Of a stretch of 64,000 nt of DNA, positions 10,003-18,483 are shown piece by piece. Numbering within the stretch: the first letter of the stretch is position 1; every line of letters starts with the position of its first letter. This DNA is from Geitlerinema sp. PCC 7407. Lineage in GTDB: Bacteria; Cyanobacteriota; Cyanobacteriia; PCC-7407. The notes beneath the pieces were generated by a model. That model was not told the DNA's origin. It saw nothing but the letters and a program-made list of their open reading frames with translations, and searched no databases. The stretch is from assembly GCF_000317045.1 (NCBI RefSeq), contig NC_019703.1, forward strand, positions 4,617,112 to 4,681,111, in the 5' to 3' direction. The position numbers and the translations under genes are program-made.

Positions 10003-10069
10003 AGAAGGGGCGATCGCCCCTTCTGCGTCTAAATCATGTTTGGAGCAGCGCCTTGCTGCTCTTTTTTTT
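10003..10069 (+). terminator. Double hairpin terminator after chlB
   Basis: First comes a 22-base perfect palindrome centred on a HIP1 octamer (10003-10024). Then comes a canonical terminator: a 7-bp stem (10043-10049 with 10055-10061), a five-base loop and eight T residues (10062-10069). The second hairpin is the likely intrinsic terminator of chlB. Confidence 0.85.
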
Positions 10070-10196
10070 AATCTTTTTGCCCCTTTTTGGCGCGGGCGTT
10101 CATTTTGGTGGTGCGAGGGGGAGCTAAGCTAACCGATTTGCCGGAAAGACTGGGTTTGATGAAAAGATTGGGGGCCGACCTAGGCAAGGTTTGGCC

Positions 10197-10616
10197 CTAT
10201 TCGCCACCCCAAGCCGATTCCCAGTCTGGGCATTTCTCCTCTTCGGCGCCGTAGGGATGCATGGCGCACACAAAAGCAACGCCATTGTAGGAGTGGCCGT
10301 GATAGTTGCAGCAGCCTGCGCAGGCGGCATGCTCATTCAAGATGGGCTCGACGGTTTGAGCAAAGGGTTGGGCTGTCTCCTCGACAGAATGTTCAAACAG
10401 CGTCAGCGCGTCCGCAATGGTTTCAAAGAAATCATCTAGCTGCTGATCGAGATCCGGAAAAAGCTGGTGTTGAACTTGTTCAGCAAATTCTTCAACGCCT
10501 GTGAAGAAGGCATCGGTTTTGTCGACCAAGTCTTGGGAAATTTCGAGCACGCGCTGCTCAGCATCCGTGGCGATCGCCTCCCAGGCCTTCCAAAATTCCG
10601 TTGACCAGTCTTCCAT
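10197..10616 (-). CDS. Conserved hypothetical protein with C-terminal Cys/His cluster
   Basis: A 139-residue acidic protein. Residues 1-90 are predicted almost entirely helical and amphipathic with many Glu, Asp and Gln (coiled-coil-like). The C-terminal third has a compact Cys/His group: CAGCCNYHGHSYNG, then CAMHPYG and CPDWES. That spacing would suit a bound metal or iron-sulfur site. I do not recognise a named family, but the tail is so specific that it looks conserved. It lies upstream on the same strand from nothing obvious; the next minus-strand gene (phasin-like) is 72 bases away and could share a transcript. Confidence 0.7.
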   Translation of the reverse strand: MEDWSTEFWKAWEAIATDAEQRVLEISQDLVDKTDAFFTGVEEFAEQVQHQLFPDLDQQLDDFFETIADALTLFEHSVEETAQPFAQTVEPILNEHAACAGCCNYHGHSYNGVAFVCAMHPYGAEEEKCPDWESAWGGE

Positions 10617-10688
10617 ATTGTCTGTACTCCAGGCCGTTACGCTCTCTTTTTAGACCCTCTGACCCGCACCTTTACCCGAGAGTTTCGG

Positions 10689-11072
10689 TTAGTCCCGGCG
10701 CAGCCGTCTCAGCTCGTCTTGCAGCGACTGGACCTGCTGACGCAGCCGCTCGACATCATCTACGGGCGGCGCTCCGGCCGGTTGGGACGATGCGTTCGGT
10801 TCTTCATCATCCACAATCTCGATGCGGCGAGGCTCCCGGGGCTGATCAGGCACCGGCTCTGCCCCAGGCGTTTGGGCCTGCTGCACCAAGTCATCCACCA
10901 TGCGCCGCGCCTCTTCGGTGGTCATTTCACCGCGAGCCACCAGTTCATCTGCCAATTTCTGAGCTTGAGCCCGCAGCTCTGTCAGCTTTGTTCCTGCTTT
11001 TTCACCCGCGTAGGAAGCAAGGCCTACCCCCAGATAGACCGCTTTCTGAAACAGATCGCTAAAGCCGCTCAT
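10689..11072 (-). CDS. Phasin-like coiled-coil protein
   Basis: A 127-residue protein with an N-terminal helical segment (FSDLFQKAVYLGVGLASYAGEKAG) and a helix of the kind seen in cyanobacterial proteins annotated as phasin family or polyhydroxyalkanoate-granule-like. A Pro/Glu-rich linker follows at about 70-100, and a C-terminal heptad coiled coil (VERLRQQVQSLQDELRRL). The ATG ending at 11072 is the best start; an upstream in-frame ATG adds five residues. A direct role in storage granules is not shown; it could equally be a small membrane-associated scaffold. It reads in the same direction as SRP RNA upstream of it. Confidence 0.65.
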   Translation of the reverse strand: MSGFSDLFQKAVYLGVGLASYAGEKAGTKLTELRAQAQKLADELVARGEMTTEEARRMVDDLVQQAQTPGAEPVPDQPREPRRIEIVDDEEPNASSQPAGAPPVDDVERLRQQVQSLQDELRRLRRD

Positions 11073-11212
11073 GTGCCGATCCCTCAAGCTAGAAAGGTTG
11101 AAGTGATTTCTGCTTTCAGGATACGAAGAAAGGGAGGCGACTGCCCACCGCGAGCATGGCGCAATTTACGGGGAATTTTGGGCGGTCTTCCGCCCTTTCG
11201 GGGTAAAAATGC

Positions 11213-11307
11213 AAAAGACCCGGAGACCACGCCTGTTACAAGCATCCCGTATTGCTGCTACCTTCCGGTCCTGACAAGATTTGGGCGTTGTAACCGCATG
11301 GGTCCGA
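11213..11307 (-). ncRNA. ffs: Signal recognition particle RNA (small bacterial type)
   Basis: On the minus strand the core reads GTCAGGACCGGAAGGTAGCA, the nearly invariant Ffh-binding tetraloop hairpin with its asymmetric loop. The flanking halves pair (GTTACAA near 11290 with TTGTAAC near 11238, and the terminal GGACCC/GGGTCT), giving the single long hairpin of 4.5S-type RNA of about 95 bases. Together with Ffh it targets nascent membrane proteins. The ends are estimated from the outer stem. Confidence 0.92.
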
Positions 11308-11392
11308 GTCAACTTTAGGATAACACTATTTGGCGATCGCCCGCAGCTCCAGAGAAACTTTGGCGGGGCGATCGCCTCGGGTTCACAAATCC

Positions 11393-12640
11393 CTAACGCT
11401 TGGGCCGCTGCACAATCGTTTCGAGGACTCGCTTTTTGCCCTTCGGATCGATGCCCACTAGGCGCACATACTCGCTCGGGTGGTCAGCAATGCAGCTTTC
11501 AAGAGCGGCGATCGCCTCCTCAGGGCGCGCCGTATCCAGCGTGGCGCAGCAGTTCCACGAATTGGTCCGGAAGCGGCGCTCATCCACCACCTCGATACCC
11601 ACCCGGTGGCCATTGCGCACCAGTTGGCGCACCTGCTCCGCCACCTCAGAGGTCAAGGGCGAGCTTGAGGCACTACTGCCACCGGAGGAAGGCGGTCTAG
11701 ACACCGGCACCGAAGGCGCTGCGGCAGGCGCGGACGGCGCGGACGGAGAGTGCGAATCCATCAGCACCCGGTTATACTCCTCCGCCAGTCGCGACGTGCG
11801 CACCCGCTCCTGCTCCTGCACCATCAGGTAGCCAAACTCCAGCAGGCGCTCCAGCGTGAAGCGCGGCTTCTGGAACGTGGGGGCTCCTTCCTTGCTGTTG
11901 AGCAGGCGGAAAGACACCTGCTCCACGCCCACCTCCTGAATAAAGCGGCGCACCTGCTCGTCATAAAAGCGCGATCGCAGCGCCCCAAAGAAATCGATCG
12001 ACTGCGCCGGAAACGTATCTACCAAGCGCTCAAAATCTTGGCGGGACAGGCCATCATCCGAAAAAATCCCGCTCACAATGCCGACGCGATCCTCATAGTC
12101 CGGATCCCAGTAAAACTTCTCCATCCGGCCATCGCGGATCAGCGGCGCATACAGCGTCGAGAAATCATTCCCCGTCACCAAAATCGGCACCCGCGGCAGC
12201 GGCTTCTCATCGTAGCTGCCCGGCAGCTGCACATTCGTCGGATTATCCGCAATATTCATCAGCGTCGCATTCACGAGCTGAGTATTCACCGTATACTGCG
12301 TCCCGCCGTCAAAACGGCCCGCCCCCGCATCCAAATCATTAATCATCAAAACGCACATCCGGCCGCGCGTCCGGATATACTCCCCCGCCTCCCGGTAGCG
12401 CAGCCGGATCAGACGCGCCGGATCGCCCGCATCCGGGCTCTCCAGTTCCCCCGCCGACATATGCACCGGCTCAATTCCCATCCGCTCAAACACCAGCTCA
12501 CACTGGAAAGACTTTCCCTCCCCCTTGCGGCCGTGGATTCCCAAAATGAGCGGAACCTTGACCCCCGGCAAGTCTAGAAAATTCTTCGTAATATGCACCG
12601 CGACCTTATCCAGGAATCGCGGCGAAACATAAAAACTCAT
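11393..12640 (-). CDS. rca: RuBisCO activase with C-terminal small-subunit-like (SSUL) domain
   Basis: An AAA+ protein that remodels inhibited RuBisCO, here with a carboxysome-recruitment module. Residues 1-295 are the AAA+ core: Walker A GRKGEGKS with Lys43 and Walker B VLMINDLDAG near 97-106. Residues 296-328 are a Pro/Ser/Ala-rich flexible linker. Residues 329-412 resemble the SSUL repeats of CcmM (RRFRTNSW, EYVRLVGID). Two cysteines, Cys365 and Cys383, match the spacing of the redox disulfide in CcmM SSUL domains. It starts with a GGAGG ribosome site and lies 110 bases downstream of rbcS beyond a terminator. Total length 415 is typical of this cyanobacterial type. Confidence 0.95.
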   Translation of the reverse strand: MSFYVSPRFLDKVAVHITKNFLDLPGVKVPLILGIHGRKGEGKSFQCELVFERMGIEPVHMSAGELESPDAGDPARLIRLRYREAGEYIRTRGRMCVLMINDLDAGAGRFDGGTQYTVNTQLVNATLMNIADNPTNVQLPGSYDEKPLPRVPILVTGNDFSTLYAPLIRDGRMEKFYWDPDYEDRVGIVSGIFSDDGLSRQDFERLVDTFPAQSIDFFGALRSRFYDEQVRRFIQEVGVEQVSFRLLNSKEGAPTFQKPRFTLERLLEFGYLMVQEQERVRTSRLAEEYNRVLMDSHSPSAPSAPAAAPSVPVSRPPSSGGSSASSSPLTSEVAEQVRQLVRNGHRVGIEVVDERRFRTNSWNCCATLDTARPEEAIAALESCIADHPSEYVRLVGIDPKGKKRVLETIVQRPKR

Positions 12641-12663
12641 CGCCTTTCACCCTCCATCTATGC

Positions 12664-12692
12664 AAAAAGGGGGGCAGAAACCCTACCCCCCA
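12664..12692 (-). terminator. Terminator/attenuator between rbcS and rca
   Basis: Read on the minus strand, six G residues pair with six C residues (12686-12691 with 12669-12674), extended by two weaker pairs, around a seven-base loop and followed directly by five T residues. This is a canonical intrinsic terminator 59 bases after the rbcS stop. Any rca message from the rbcL promoter must read through it. Confidence 0.85.
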
Positions 12693-12750
12693 ATCTTTGA
12701 GATACCTTGTTATATCTGCGTTCTAGCCTCTAAAGGCACAAGCCACCGAC

Positions 12751-13092
12751 TTAGTAGCGGTAGCCGCCGCTGTTGGGCTTGTGAACGATGAAGCTGAGCG
12801 TTTGGCACTGCTTGATGTTGTCGAAGCCGATCACGCGGATGTAGCAGTTGGGGTACTCAGAACGGCACTGTTGCACTTCGTTCAGGACCTCTTGAACGCT
12901 GTTGGCGCTGAACAGAGGCAGCTTCCACATCGTCCAGTACACTTCGGTGGGGTTAGAGGTTTCGTTGAACTCAACCGCCGCGAAGTAGCCCTGATCCAAG
13001 ATGTACTGGACCTGACGAGCGATCTGCGCATCCGACAGAGGGGGCAGATAGGAAAGGGTTTCGAAGCGACGCTCTTTCTTTAGTGTTTGCAT
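12751..13092 (-). CDS. rbcS: RuBisCO small subunit
   Basis: The 113-residue form IB small subunit of ribulose-1,5-bisphosphate carboxylase/oxygenase, capping the RbcL octamer in the carboxysome. It has the expected N-terminal [10 protein letters not shown], the [12 protein letters not shown] strand, [10 protein letters not shown] and the C-terminal [19 protein letters not shown]. It lacks the long beta-hairpin insertion of green-plant forms, as expected for cyanobacteria. It lies 32 bases downstream of rbcX and is followed by a strong terminator. Confidence 0.99.
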   Translation of the reverse strand: MQTLKKERRFETLSYLPPLSDAQIARQVQYILDQGYFAAVEFNETSNPTEVYWTMWKLPLFSANSVQEVLNEVQQCRSEYPNCYIRVIGFDNIKQCQTLSFIVHKPNSGGYRY

Positions 13093-13124
13093 GACTTCCT
13101 TTGATTTTGTTGCGCAAGCTAGAT

Positions 13125-13514
13125 TTAATCGGGTTCAGAACCGGGCTGAGCCTCAGGTTCTGGGGAGTCAGGCAGGGTCATTTGCGTAATGCGCTCCAGG
13201 TACTGGCGGCGGTACTCGACGTTGGCTTGCTGGATACCGCTTTGCACCATTTCTGGCAAAAACTCGGCAATTTCTTCAGCCAAATGCTGTCGCACCGTCA
13301 TGACGCGAAACGCCAGTTCCTGGTTTGCTTGCAGCAATTCTTGCAGATAGGCTTCACCATCTTGGAGCTTGCCAGTCGAGGAGAAACTACTAAGCCAGTG
13401 GCCGCGGGGGGGATCGGTCTCATTGAGCTGATTAACGATGACCCGCACAGCTTGGTACGTCAGATAGCTGATCGTGACCTTGGCCGTTTGCTTCGCAAGA
13501 CTTTTGAGATCCAT
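13125..13514 (-). CDS. rbcX: RuBisCO assembly chaperone RbcX
   Basis: RbcX is a homodimeric helical chaperone that clamps the C-terminus of folded RbcL and promotes assembly of the L8 core. About 129 residues, all helical, with the family start [23 protein letters not shown], and the long helix-4 region [20 protein letters not shown]. The ATG ending at 13514 matches family N-termini; an in-frame ATG at 13538 adds eight residues. The C-terminal tail is acidic and Pro/Ser-rich. It sits in the usual rbcL-rbcX-rbcS order. Confidence 0.95.
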   Translation of the reverse strand: MDLKSLAKQTAKVTISYLTYQAVRVIVNQLNETDPPRGHWLSSFSSTGKLQDGEAYLQELLQANQELAFRVMTVRQHLAEEIAEFLPEMVQSGIQQANVEYRRQYLERITQMTLPDSPEPEAQPGSEPD

Positions 13515-13578
13515 AAGCTGGTTTACCGTGACCCCCATCCCAACCGTTGATTTGGATAGGGCTGAGTGCTTAGGGGCT

Positions 13579-13602
13579 AGCGCCAGCGACCGCTGAGGCG
13601 CT
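13579..13602 (-). other. Stable hairpin in the rbcL-rbcX spacer
   Basis: AGCGCC at 13579-13584 pairs with GGCGCT at 13597-13602, with a further AGC/GCT pair inside. It has no T-run, so it is more likely an mRNA-stabilising or processing structure than a terminator. Such a structure would help keep rbcL message above rbcX message. Confidence 0.5.
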
Positions 13603-13655
13603 CATGGCCGGGGCCGGGCGCTGCCCTCTAAACACTACTAGCCGATAGCCGGAGA

Positions 13656-15086
13656 TCAGACGGTATCAACAGTCTCGAACTCGAACTTGATTTCCTTCCA
13701 AACTTCGCAAGCAACGGCGAGTTCAGGAGACCACTTAGCTGCTTCGCGGATGATGTCGCCGCCTTCGCGGGTGAGGTCACGACCTTCGTTACGAGCTTGG
13801 ACGCAAGCTTCCAGAGCAACGCGGTTTGCGGTTGCGCCAGGAGCGTTGCCCCAGGGGTGACCGAGGGTACCACCACCGAACTGGAGGACGGAGTCGTCGC
13901 CGAAGATTTCCACCAGAGCGGGCATGTGCCACACGTGGATACCACCGGAAGCCACTGCCATCACGCCAGGCATAGCAGCCCAGTCTTGGGTGAAGTAGAT
14001 ACCGCGAGACTTGTCTTCTTCGACGTAGTTTTCGCGCAGCAGGTCAACGAAGCCCATGGTGATGGCTTTGTCGCCTTCGAGCTTACCCACGACGGTACCG
14101 GTATGGATGTGGTCACCACCGGACATCCGCAAGCACTTGGCAAGGGTCCGGAAGTGCATACCGTGGTTCTTTTGACGGTCGATCACGGCGTGCATTGCAC
14201 GGTGGATGTGCAGCAGCAGGCCGTTGTCGCGGCACCACTTGGAGAGGGTGGTGTTGGCGGTGAAGCCTGCAGTGAGGAAGTCATGCATGATGATGGGCAT
14301 GCCGAGCTCTTTGGCGAACTCAGCGCGCTTGAGCATTTCTTCGCAGGTGGGGGCGGTCACGTTGAGGTAGTGACCCTTGACTTCGCCGGTTTCAGCTTGG
14401 GCTTTGTGGATGGCTTCTGCAACGAACAGGAAGCGATCGCGCCAGCGCTGGAAGGGCTGGGAGTTGATGTTCTCGTCGTCCTTGGTGAAGTCGAGACCAC
14501 CGCGCAAGCACTCATACACAGCGCGGCCGTAGTTCTTAGCAGACAGACCGAGCTTGGGCTTGATGGTGCAGCCGAGGAGAGGACGACCGTACTTGTTGAT
14601 CTTGTCGCGCTCAACTTGGATGCCGTGGGGAGGACCTTGGAAGGTCTTCAGGTAGGCAACGGGGATGCGAAGGTCTTCGAGACGCAGGGCCTTGAGGGCC
14701 TTGAAGCCGAAGACGTTACCCACGATGGAGGTCAGCAGGTTGGTGACGGAGCCTTCTTCGAACAGGTCGAGGGGGTAGGCGATGTAGCAAATGTACTGGT
14801 TGTCTTCGCCCCGCACAGGCTCGATGTCGTAGCAACGGCCTTTGTAGCGATCGAGGTCCGTTAGCAGGTCGGTCCACACCGTGGTCCAGGTACCGGTGGA
14901 GGACTCAGCTGCTACTGCTGCACCAGCTTCCTCGGGAGGAACGCCGGGCTGGGGGGTCACTCGGAAAGCCGCCAGGATGTCGGTATCCTTGGGCGTGTAA
15001 TCCGGAGTGTAGTAGGTCAGCTTATAGTCTTTAACTCCGGCCTGGTACCCAGTTTTCGCCTGAGTCTTTGTTTGGGCGTAAGACAT
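13656..15086 (-). CDS. rbcL: RuBisCO large subunit (form IB)
   Basis: The catalytic subunit of RuBisCO, fixing CO2 onto ribulose-1,5-bisphosphate. At 476 residues it is full length. The carbamylation-site region [20 protein letters not shown] and the mobile loop 6 region ([10 protein letters not shown]) are intact, and the N-terminal region is typical form IB. The start ATG at 15086 has an AGGAAGG ribosome site on the minus strand. Codon usage is strongly biased towards C- and G-ending codons, as for a highly expressed gene. First gene of the rbcL-rbcX-rbcS operon; a long AT-rich leader lies upstream. Confidence 0.99.
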   Translation of the reverse strand: MSYAQTKTQAKTGYQAGVKDYKLTYYTPDYTPKDTDILAAFRVTPQPGVPPEEAGAAVAAESSTGTWTTVWTDLLTDLDRYKGRCYDIEPVRGEDNQYICYIAYPLDLFEEGSVTNLLTSIVGNVFGFKALKALRLEDLRIPVAYLKTFQGPPHGIQVERDKINKYGRPLLGCTIKPKLGLSAKNYGRAVYECLRGGLDFTKDDENINSQPFQRWRDRFLFVAEAIHKAQAETGEVKGHYLNVTAPTCEEMLKRAEFAKELGMPIIMHDFLTAGFTANTTLSKWCRDNGLLLHIHRAMHAVIDRQKNHGMHFRTLAKCLRMSGGDHIHTGTVVGKLEGDKAITMGFVDLLRENYVEEDKSRGIYFTQDWAAMPGVMAVASGGIHVWHMPALVEIFGDDSVLQFGGGTLGHPWGNAPGATANRVALEACVQARNEGRDLTREGGDIIREAAKWSPELAVACEVWKEIKFEFETVDTV

Positions 15087-16136
15087 AAATTTCCCTTCCT
15101 AAGGAATCACTTAACCTTGACTAGTTTCGCCTATTCAGACCTCCCCAAAATCTTTTCGACGAGGACCTGAACAGTTCAGATGAAGATAGCTTTGCTTGGT
15201 TAGCTAAGGATTTCTCGCGGCTAACGCTTTTTAAGCAATGGGATTGGGATTCGCCAAATTTTTCTTCTTGTACCCAACCGGGCACTTCCAAGAATATATC
15301 AGGAATTCTATAAGTTATATTTCGAATCTTCTTTATGTTTTTATAAGTTTTATTTATAGAGCCTTGTTTCTTGATTGCATTGTGCTTTTGGGTGGGAGAT
15401 CTGGGGGCTGGGATCACTCAAGTCGTAGGGCGATCGCGAACCCAAGGAACGCACAACTGATGCCCGCTGTCAATGTTTTAAACGAGTTTTTGAGACGTTA
15501 GGAAGCGCAAGATCTCATTCAAGAATCTCAATTCTTTTGAGATTAGTGCTTGCGCGATGCTAAATAATTGCAACTTTTTCTTGGTTTTTTTCGAGATTGG
15601 TCAATGTTGCTGTATGGGGTTCTTGGAATGTTCAAAAAACTCATCAAATGCGTTTTCTAGCAACTTTTTATTGACGCTGGGATTGAGGAGGAGAATCTGC
15701 GCTGTAAACGCTATTTATGGGTGATTTGGTTGTGTTTTTGGAGAATTGGGGGGCAGGATTTACCCAAGGTTGGGGCGATCGCTAATCCTACCAGAGGATG
15801 GGGACAAGGTTGAGCGATCGGGCACAGGATTTGCGGGCATTGCCCCTGGGCGGCGACGGTAGCGGACCGGGAAGAAGGCGGGAAGGAACTCAGGCAGCGG
15901 TTTTTGCATCCAGTCGTTGACGCCACTGCCGACTCGCGGGAAAACTAGGGCAGACCTGCTAGAGTCGGAGGCACCTGGGGCTTGGTGGGGCCAAAAATGC
16001 CCAAGCTGGCCTGGGGTAGCTGTCTGTTTCCTGGGGAGTTTCTGACCAAAGAGTCAGGGCACCGCTAGGGGCGATCGCGGGGTCGAATCGAACGATTGAG
16101 ATTGAGTCTTGTCTTGGAGTGGAAGGGAGGAAAACG
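15087..16136. other. Long AT-rich intergenic region upstream of rbcL
   Basis: About 1.05 kb without a supportable gene. Between about 15230 and 15700 it is much richer in A and T than its surroundings. This is where the rbc promoter and leader should lie, together with the promoter of the divergent propeller gene. Short open frames occur on both strands but carry no protein-like features. I could not identify a convincing single -35/-10 pair. Confidence 0.55.
15167..15179. promoter_or_regulatory. Inverted repeat about 80 bases upstream of rbcL
   Basis: CTGAACAGTTCAG is a perfect 6+1+6 inverted repeat in the rbcL leader. It may be a protein-binding site or an mRNA hairpin. LysR-type regulators control rbc genes in many autotrophs, but the site does not match a defined box well, so the role is a guess. 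Confidence 0.3.
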
Positions 16137-17240
16137 GTGGCTAAGGTTTTTCGCTACGCACGGGCTCTGATGGGGGCGGCCCTTCTTGGTTTGGGTGGAT
16201 GGGGATTGGCGCTGGGGGAGATTGGGCCTCAGGCTGCGATCGCCCAGACCCCCGAACCGGAGGCGGTGGACTATCCTCCCGAGGCGCCGCCGCCCGGAGT
16301 TGAGCCTCTGCCGCCGGAGCGCCGCCGGATGGAGCAGCCCCAAACGGGGGACTATCGCATCAGTGCGCTGCTGCGTGCCTTCAATGGCAACCTCTGGATT
16401 GGGTCTTGGGAAGGGGTGGCGCGCATTGACCCCAATACTGGTCGCACGATTGCCCGCATTAGCCTGCCCAATACGATCATTGGGGCGATCGCCCAAGACA
16501 AGGTGGGCCGGATCTGGGTCGGCACCTACGAGGGCCTGATGCGGGTCGACCCGCGAACCAACGAAATCACCGCCCAGAACTTCTTTTTGCCGTCCAATCG
16601 GATTTTGTCGCTTCAGCTAGACCAGCGGGGCTACCTGTGGGTCGGCACCGATCGCGGCATCGCCCTGATCAGCCCAGACCAGGGTCTCCTGATGACCACG
16701 CTGCGCAAGCTGCCAGGCGTCAGCGCCAACGCCCTCAGCCTCGATCGCGACGGCCAGCTGTGGGTCGGCACCCTCGAAGGACTGGTCCAGGTCAACAGCG
16801 CCAGCGGCTTCGCGATGAAGCGGATCGCAGAGGTCCCCGGCACCACGGTGCAAACCCTGGCCCTGGGGCCTCGGGGATCCCTGTGGGCCGGCACCCCCGA
16901 AGGACTGCTCGAAATTGACTCCCGCAACGGCCGCATTCTCCGCTCGGTCACCCAGCTGCGCGGCCGCAACGTCAAGTCCATCGCCTTCGATCGAGTCGGC
17001 AGCATCTGGGTCGGCACCGACGGGGGACTGCTGCGGGTCAATCCCTATAACGGCGCGATCGTCGGTGAGGTGTCCAATTTGCCCTCGCGGGAAATTCTGT
17101 CAATTTCTCCAGATACGGGCAACAAAGTCTGGGTCGGCACCCGCGAGGGGCTCGCCTGGATCAGTACCTCCCAAGACATTGGCCGCGCTAGGCCCTTGGC
17201 GGCCTTCAGTCGCGAGGCTGACTCATCGATGATGGAATAG
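16137..17240 (+). CDS. Secreted seven-bladed beta-propeller protein (two-component-regulator-propeller type)
   Basis: A 367-residue protein with a signal peptide: a basic start, a hydrophobic helix at about 8-28, and an Ala-rich end near AAIAQ. A Pro/Glu-rich linker (about 35-70) precedes seven repeats, each ending in a version of L/I-W-V/I-G-T-x-E-G. This matches a complete seven-bladed propeller of the kind found in the sensor part of hybrid histidine kinases, but no kinase domain follows. The GTG at 16137 is chosen because GGAAGGGAGG lies just upstream. It is probably periplasmic, with binding partner unknown. Confidence 0.85.
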   Translation: MAKVFRYARALMGAALLGLGGWGLALGEIGPQAAIAQTPEPEAVDYPPEAPPPGVEPLPPERRRMEQPQTGDYRISALLRAFNGNLWIGSWEGVARIDPNTGRTIARISLPNTIIGAIAQDKVGRIWVGTYEGLMRVDPRTNEITAQNFFLPSNRILSLQLDQRGYLWVGTDRGIALISPDQGLLMTTLRKLPGVSANALSLDRDGQLWVGTLEGLVQVNSASGFAMKRIAEVPGTTVQTLALGPRGSLWAGTPEGLLEIDSRNGRILRSVTQLRGRNVKSIAFDRVGSIWVGTDGGLLRVNPYNGAIVGEVSNLPSREILSISPDTGNKVWVGTREGLAWISTSQDIGRARPLAAFSREADSSMME

Positions 17241-17260
17241 CCCCTAGGCTCCACCGCAGC

Positions 17261-17851
17261 TCAAAAAGACGAGCCGGGCTGCTGCAAAAACGCGGTCTCC
17301 GCAGGCGTAGAGTCGCGGCCCAAAATGGCGTTGCGGTGGGGAAAGCGGCCAAACTGCTGAATGACGACGTGGTGGCGCTGGGCGTAGTCGATGGCCATCG
17401 CGCTGTCGGGATGGTCCGCGATCTGGGCAAACAGGGCGATCGAGCGTTCCTGGTCCGCGAGGTCTTCGCTGTGCTCGAAGGGCAAATACACAAACCAGCG
17501 CTGCACCGGCAGCAGCAGGCGATCAAAGCCCTGCTCCACCGCGTGCTGGGCCACAGCCCGGGCGTGGGCATCGGTGGCAAACATTTGGGGCGTCCCGCGA
17601 AACAGATTGCGGGGAAACTGATCGAGCAAAATCAGCAGCGCCAGGCAGGTCTGGGGGATCGCCTGCCAGTCGTTGAGGCGGCCCTCAGCGGCCTGCTGAT
17701 AGTCGGCCAAAAACTGTTCGCGAATGGCCTCATCAAAGGCTGGATCCTTGATGAACCAGTATTTTTTGGGCTGACCATAGTCTGGATCGTTGGGCCGACC
17801 AAACCAAAAGTCCAAGATGGCTTCAGCGCGGGGGAGCGTCATGGGCAACAT
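17261..17851 (-). CDS. DUF924 family protein
   Basis: A 196-residue all-helical protein of the DUF924 family. Recognisable features are ILDFWFGRPND near the start, KKYWFIKDPAFDEAIREQF, LLDQFPRNLFRGTPQMFATD and WFVYLPFEHSEDLADQERS. The repeat-like helices suggest a TPR-like fold. Its biochemical role is unknown. An alternative ATG lies three codons in. It follows purE by 22 bases on the same strand, so the two may be cotranscribed. Confidence 0.88.
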   Translation of the reverse strand: MLPMTLPRAEAILDFWFGRPNDPDYGQPKKYWFIKDPAFDEAIREQFLADYQQAAEGRLNDWQAIPQTCLALLILLDQFPRNLFRGTPQMFATDAHARAVAQHAVEQGFDRLLLPVQRWFVYLPFEHSEDLADQERSIALFAQIADHPDSAMAIDYAQRHHVVIQQFGRFPHRNAILGRDSTPAETAFLQQPGSSF

Positions 17852-17872
17852 GGGGCTCTAGGCCCCGAGAAG

Positions 17873-18391
17873 CTACATTTCCGTCAGATATTGCTGATAT
17901 CCAACTTCTTCCAGTTTGGCTTGTTTTGCTAAAACGGCGTCATTGAGCGATCGCCGGTAGGCCTGGACTTTGACCAGTAGGTCGGGTCGGTCTGCCGCCA
18001 AGATTTGCACCGCCAGGAGTCCCGCGTTGGTGGCGTTGCCGATGGCCACCGTCGCCACCGGAATGCCCGCCGGCATCTGGACAATGGAGTAGAGGGAATC
18101 TATCCCTTGGAGTTGGCGGCTCGATACGGGCACGCCGACCACGGGCAAAGGGGTCAGGGCCGCTACCATTCCTGGCAGATGCGCAGCCCCCCCAGCACCC
18201 GCGATAATGACCTTGAGACCCCGTTCATGGGCCGTTTTGGCGTACTCCACCATGCGCTCGGGGGTGCGGTGGGCGGAGACAATCTCCACCTCACAGGGAA
18301 CCTCAAATTCTTTGCAGACGGCGATCGCAGCCTGCATGGTGGGCAAGTCGGAGTCACTGCCCATGATGATGCCAATCAGCGGTTGAGCCAT
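17873..18391 (-). CDS. purE: N5-carboxyaminoimidazole ribonucleotide mutase
   Basis: PurE converts N5-CAIR to CAIR in purine synthesis. The ATG ending at 18391 gives 172 residues, beginning [19 protein letters not shown] with the nucleotide-binding [14 protein letters not shown] holds the catalytic histidine, and [26 protein letters not shown] is the class I core. The open frame upstream of this ATG is not family-like. It diverges from nagA with 92 bases between them. Confidence 0.97.
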   Translation of the reverse strand: MAQPLIGIIMGSDSDLPTMQAAIAVCKEFEVPCEVEIVSAHRTPERMVEYAKTAHERGLKVIIAGAGGAAHLPGMVAALTPLPVVGVPVSSRQLQGIDSLYSIVQMPAGIPVATVAIGNATNAGLLAVQILAADRPDLLVKVQAYRRSLNDAVLAKQAKLEEVGYQQYLTEM

Positions 18392-18483
18392 AGGATTGCT
18401 TTTTATTAGATCACGCTCAAAATCAAACGCAAATTTGCATACACTAGTCTTGCTTTGGACGGGACGACCCCGACGCGACGCGC

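Noticed and set aside
11180-11195. GGGCGG-TCTT-CCGCCC hairpin next to SRP RNA as its terminator
   Set aside because: On the minus strand it is followed by A residues rather than a T-run, so it does not look like an intrinsic terminator.
13797-14864. 355-codon open frame antisense to rbcL
   Set aside because: A shadow of the strongly biased rbcL codons; no ribosome site or protein-like composition.
15121-15501. Short open frames on both strands in the rbcL leader
   Set aside because: They are low in information, lack ribosome sites and fall in AT-rich DNA that more likely holds promoters.
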